Assembly: GCA_030770545.1 (NCBI GenBank)
Contig: CM061109.1
Coordinates: 3,100,001 to 3,164,000, forward strand
Direction of reading: 5' to 3'
DNA length: 64,000 nt
DNA from: Macropodus opercularis
Lineage: Eukaryota; Chordata; Actinopteri; Anabantiformes; Osphronemidae
The notes beneath the pieces are model-generated. The model was not told the DNA's origin, did no database searches, and saw only the letters and a program-made list of their open reading frames with translations. The position numbers and the translations under genes are program-made. Positions within the stretch are counted from its first letter, which is position 1. Each line of letters starts with the position of its first letter. Shown piece by piece: positions 60,201 to 64,000 of the stretch.

Positions 60201-62227
60201 AGAACGCGTCAGGTGACTAAACCATTACACAGAGCTACACACACATTCTTCACCTACACATAGTTGCTTCAGAACACTGGACTCACTCTGAATGGAGCGT
60301 CCGCTGTCTGCCTCCTGTCCCGGATGTCAGGCGGGAATCCAGTCCTGTTTCTGTGGAGCAGGTGGAACTTTTCCCTGGTGTCGGCTGTAACCATAAGTCT
60401 GGACTCAGGTGCCGCTCAGCACACTGTCCATCACACTTTTATACTACAAAATAAAACCAATATAAATCAAATTAATCAAAATACAAGCTAGGTTTAACAC
60501 AAAGGTACATGTAAGTAGACACAGAAGTTTTAAAGCTATGCCCAAATCAATGCTTTGCCCCAACCTACTGGGAACTCCTGTAATCTGTCAATACCCAAAG
60601 CATCTATTCTATACATTTGCACTTTCAGTCCAAAACCTGTTAACTAATGATCAGTAGCCTGAGCATCACAGAGAGGAGACTTGTTGGCTCTCGCCTCAAC
60701 AATGAGTTTATGTTACAAGTTCAGAGGTTCATCGTAAAATACTGTGATGTAATTTCAGTTTGTATGTGATATAAAAGATGGTTCATAACACTGTACTCAC
60801 TGTGAACGGAGCATCCGCTGTCCGCCTCCTGTTCCGAACATCAGGCGGGAATCCAGTCCTCCTTTTTCTGTTTAGAGGAACCTTTCCCTTGTGTCGACTG
60901 TAACCCTCAGTCTGGACTCAGGCGTCAGTCGGCAGACTGTCCGTCCAACTTCTGACACCAAGATGTCGTGGAAAAACTTTCTTCAAATGCTGGAACATAC
61001 TGAGAAAACTAGAGGAGCATGTTGGTGTAATGAACCAGCTCAACGTTTAGTACGTGCTGGCATGAGGAAGACATCCTACAGCGAACCACAGTCTTCTGAT
61101 GGATGTTAACACCAGAGCTTCTTATATATTGTAACACAATGGTTTAGCCACCCCTCGCATGCTACCTGCTGTCTAAACGCATGTTCCATTTGGCCAACAG
61201 ACCAACCTGGTAAAGCTTCTAACTTCCCCATTTTGTTCCCTGTGGTTGTGTAGATTCACTTGGGCCGGTGCTTAAACTTTCAATGGGCTTATCATTCACA
61301 CAGGGGTTTTCACTCACACTGATCTTCCCATCTCATCGTATGGTTGGATCTTATCACACATACTCTAACTTTGGGTGACTCTCTTCAGCCAGGTAGTTTG
61401 TATGACACATTCGTTCCGAGCAACGTACCCTGTAGTGTGCTTATCAGCAATGCACACGGGACACTGAAGGAGTCACCGCAAAGCTTATGATGTTATTATA
61501 TCAGTCATACGCCCATTTTATTCAGATGGGACATCCCTAGATGCATGAATGCTCAAAAACATAAAATCAACTCAAATAAAACTAAATACAAGCTAGGTTT
61601 ACCACAAAGTGACACAAATGAAGACAAAAAAAATCTGCTTTAAAACATAGGCCACAATGTTGCTGAACTTTTTCTTACACATGTGGTCGATTCTCTTTAA
61701 ACCCATTAATGACTTACACAAGGTAAGACTTCAGTATTTGTAATATCCTACATGTAACTTCACTGTAACATTCACTGACCACTAAAGAAATTACAGAACG
61801 CGTCAGGTGACTAAACCATTTCACAGAGCTACACACACATTCTTCACCTACACATAGTTGCTTCAGAACACTGGACTCACTCTGAATGGAGCGTCCGCTG
61901 TCTGCCTCCTGTCCCGGATGTCAGGCGGGAATCCAGTCCTGTTTCTGTGGAGCAGGTGGAACTTTTCCCTGGTGTCGGCTGTAACCATAAGTCTGGACTC
62001 AGGCGCTGGTCAGCAGACTGTCCATCACACTTTTATACTACAAAATAAAACCAATATAAATCAAATTAATCAAAATACAAGCTAGGTTTAACACAAAGTT
62101 ATATGTAAGAAGACACAGAATTTTTAAAGCTATGCCCAAATCAATGCTTTGCCCCAACCTACAGGGAACTACTGTAATCTAATCTTAATACCCAAAGCAT
62201 TTATTCTATACAGCTGCATTTTCAGTC
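51280..62227 (+). repeat. Tandem satellite array C (about 6.9 units)
   Basis: Units start at 51280, 52874, 54477, 56071, 57665, 59259 and 60858. Lengths are 1594, 1603, 1594, 1594, 1594 and 1599, then a partial unit. Units 2 and 6 share a 7-nt insertion (CTTATGA, about 53000 and 59384) and the ACTAAAATACAG variant. Their lengths differ only because unit 6 also lost 4 bp near 60078. The last unit fades into flank R in the same way as array A. Confidence 0.96.
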
Positions 62228-64000
62228 TAAGTATGGGCGTTGTTGAGGTATGACGTTGAACATTTTATTAATAAAGTAAAACAACATAGATCTTGTATCC
62301 TGACATACGAATGAAATATTTATCTCAGCATCACTGGACACTGGACTAAACGTTTCAAGTTGGTAAAACTTCCATGCTAACATTTAGTTAAGGTTTTATT
62401 CAGTTTTCTCATTTACATAGATAAGTTGCAACAAAACCTGCACATTTCAGTCTAATCTTGTTCAGGGTGAAAGTAAACAAAAACACCTTCACATGACACA
62501 AACAGGTAAAGTACATGAACTATGTCCTCAACTGATCAGAAAACAGAAGTGAAATGAACATTTTTATCAACTGTAGAATGTCTTACCTCTGTGTCTCTGT
62601 CTTCATGGGGAGGATCTGGTACCGTCTGGTTTAGGACCCCAGGGTCACGTGATGTCGTCAAACACAAGCTGTTCATCCTCCAGCAGCACAGATACTGGAC
62701 CTGGTTTACAACTGTTATTGAAAGAGCATCATAAAGAGCAGCGCTGAGGAGCCGATGCTAAAGTCAGACACGCTGGGAAAAACGCTTCAGTACAGGCCGC
62801 GTACAGGGCAGACGCTGCCCCCTCGTGGACAAATACAGGAATGATCCTCCATGACAGTTTTCTAGTGTGACCCATGACTTGATCGGTTTTCGTTTCAATA
62901 AGGTAACACTCTAATGTTTTAATAGAGCATGTCAAAAAGAAAACATGGAAAACGATAGCAAACACTGACATGATAAGTAGTTTTTCAGGTGAAATAAACG
63001 TCCAATAGTTACCAAATCACAATAGTAAAAAAAACGTCACAATACACGCAATAAGCAGTTCAAGACATTTCTCAACTGATCAGAATGCATAGCACAAATA
63101 ATATACAAATATTTTTTATCTCAGCATAAAATGTCTTACCTCTGTTTCTCTGTCTCGGTGGAAATGATATGACTGGTACCAGTTTCATCTGTTTAGCCGA
63201 CTCCACAGTTACGTGACGTCATCAACCGCCGATCTAGCAGTTGATATTCTCAGCCCATCAGATTCAAGCTACCGAGTAACCATGACGACCATGGCGCAGA
63301 GGCACTCGGGAAAAACGTGTTGCATTGATAACATCCAATATGGCGGCGTCCGGAACTAGCACACGATCTACCCTTTCAGAAACACGTAAACCTGTAGCAA
63401 CCGACAGAGAAGGAGAATAAGAAAACAAGCTGGACAGGTAGGTGGCCTCCTCAGTGACATGTTTACTGTGTACAGTAGCGCTGCTAGATGTTTGAATATA
63501 CAATACGTAAAGCTAAAGTAGCAATGTCGCTAACAAGCTAACCTAAGGCTAACTGCTGACAATATTTACACAACCACTGTATAACAAGGTTTGGACCATT
63601 TTGTTAGCAGTGTATCAACCAGACTGTGTTTCAGTTGCACATGTGTCCTTCCACAGAACTCTGGTAGATAATTAATAAGGATGTAAATGTTCAAAATTCA
63701 ATCCTTAGTTTATGTATTAAATGAACTGTATATCTTTTTTGCCTTTATTTCATAAGTTATGTCTGAATGTGTTACAAGTTAGCAACGTGCTCTGGTTTGT
63801 ACTTGGGGCTATGGTAGAAACATTATCTGTAGTCCCAACAGCTGTGCAGCATGCAAGCAAGTGTTGCACACAGCTTGGTAACGCAGAGACAAAAGAAGAT
63901 GTTCAGTCAAAAAAAAGGGTAAAATGTCAACAAAACCCACTCCCTGTTAAAGCTGCTGTCAGGATGTGAGCGCCATCATTTATACTGATGAGGTGAAAAC
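62228..64000 (+). repeat. Right flank R, copy 3 (cut by the window end)
   Basis: Matches 25363-27135. By spacing, the position equivalent to the ERV start lies about 285 bp past the window end. Confidence 0.93.
63140..63438. promoter_or_regulatory. Bidirectional promoter-like region, copy 3
   Basis: CRE TGACGTCA at 63214-63221, YY1 motif at 63337-63347, CCGGAA after it, and both splice donors conserved. Confidence 0.58.

Noticed and set aside
19228..62227. Ribosomal DNA or CRISPR-like array
   Set aside because: No rRNA-like sequence and no short repeat-spacer pattern; the units are 1.6 kb and directly adjoining.

Overview
The window looks like nuclear DNA of a teleost fish, probably a percomorph. 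The basis is introns with consensus splice sites, an L2-like LINE fragment, a piggyBac relic, dispersed repeats of a type I know from many fish genomes, and a class I (gamma/epsilon-type) endogenous retrovirus (ERV). No bacterial-style operon, RNA gene or CRISPR array was seen, and no intact host protein gene can be supported.

Left part (1-18254) is a mosaic. It opens with the last 299 bases of a truncated 1.6-kb satellite unit. Then come a decayed piggyBac transposase (2592-4481), two pseudogenes of large fish-specific families (5511-6323 and 6700-9784), and an ERV pol relic split by an L2-like LINE fragment (11370-13690). Several long stretches hold nothing I recognise. Segments near its left end recur in inverted orientation near its right end (300-343 and 2346-2591 against 16675-16973; 4482-5286 against 17785-18800), so it is bounded by a broken large inverted repeat.

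Right part (18255-64000) is a higher-order amplified block: left flank L (about 1 kb), a tandem array of about 1594-bp units, right flank R (about 2 kb, containing a promoter-like CpG region), then an ERV of about 7.7 kb, then L again. Three arrays are present: A 19228-25362 (3.9 units), B 36130-40524 (2.8 units) and C 51280-62227 (6.9 units). There are two ERV copies, 27418-35149 and 42571-50299, differing at only a handful of sites that I could see. R starts a third time at 62228, and by its spacing a third ERV would begin about 285 bp beyond the window. The step from copy 1 to copy 2 is about 15.15 kb.

The ERV has a tRNA-Phe-type primer binding site, a consensus splice donor, a gag shortened by a deletion, a protease, a possible extra domain between protease and reverse transcriptase, RT, RNase H, integrase and a gamma-type env. 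Both copies share many lesions, so neither can be autonomous. The most interesting observations are the two HxTx/HxSx motifs in the region between protease and RT, which resemble a 2H phosphoesterase; the UGA-CUA-G context at the gag-pro boundary; the higher-order satellite-plus-ERV block; and the triplicated bidirectional promoter-like region placed upstream of each ERV.
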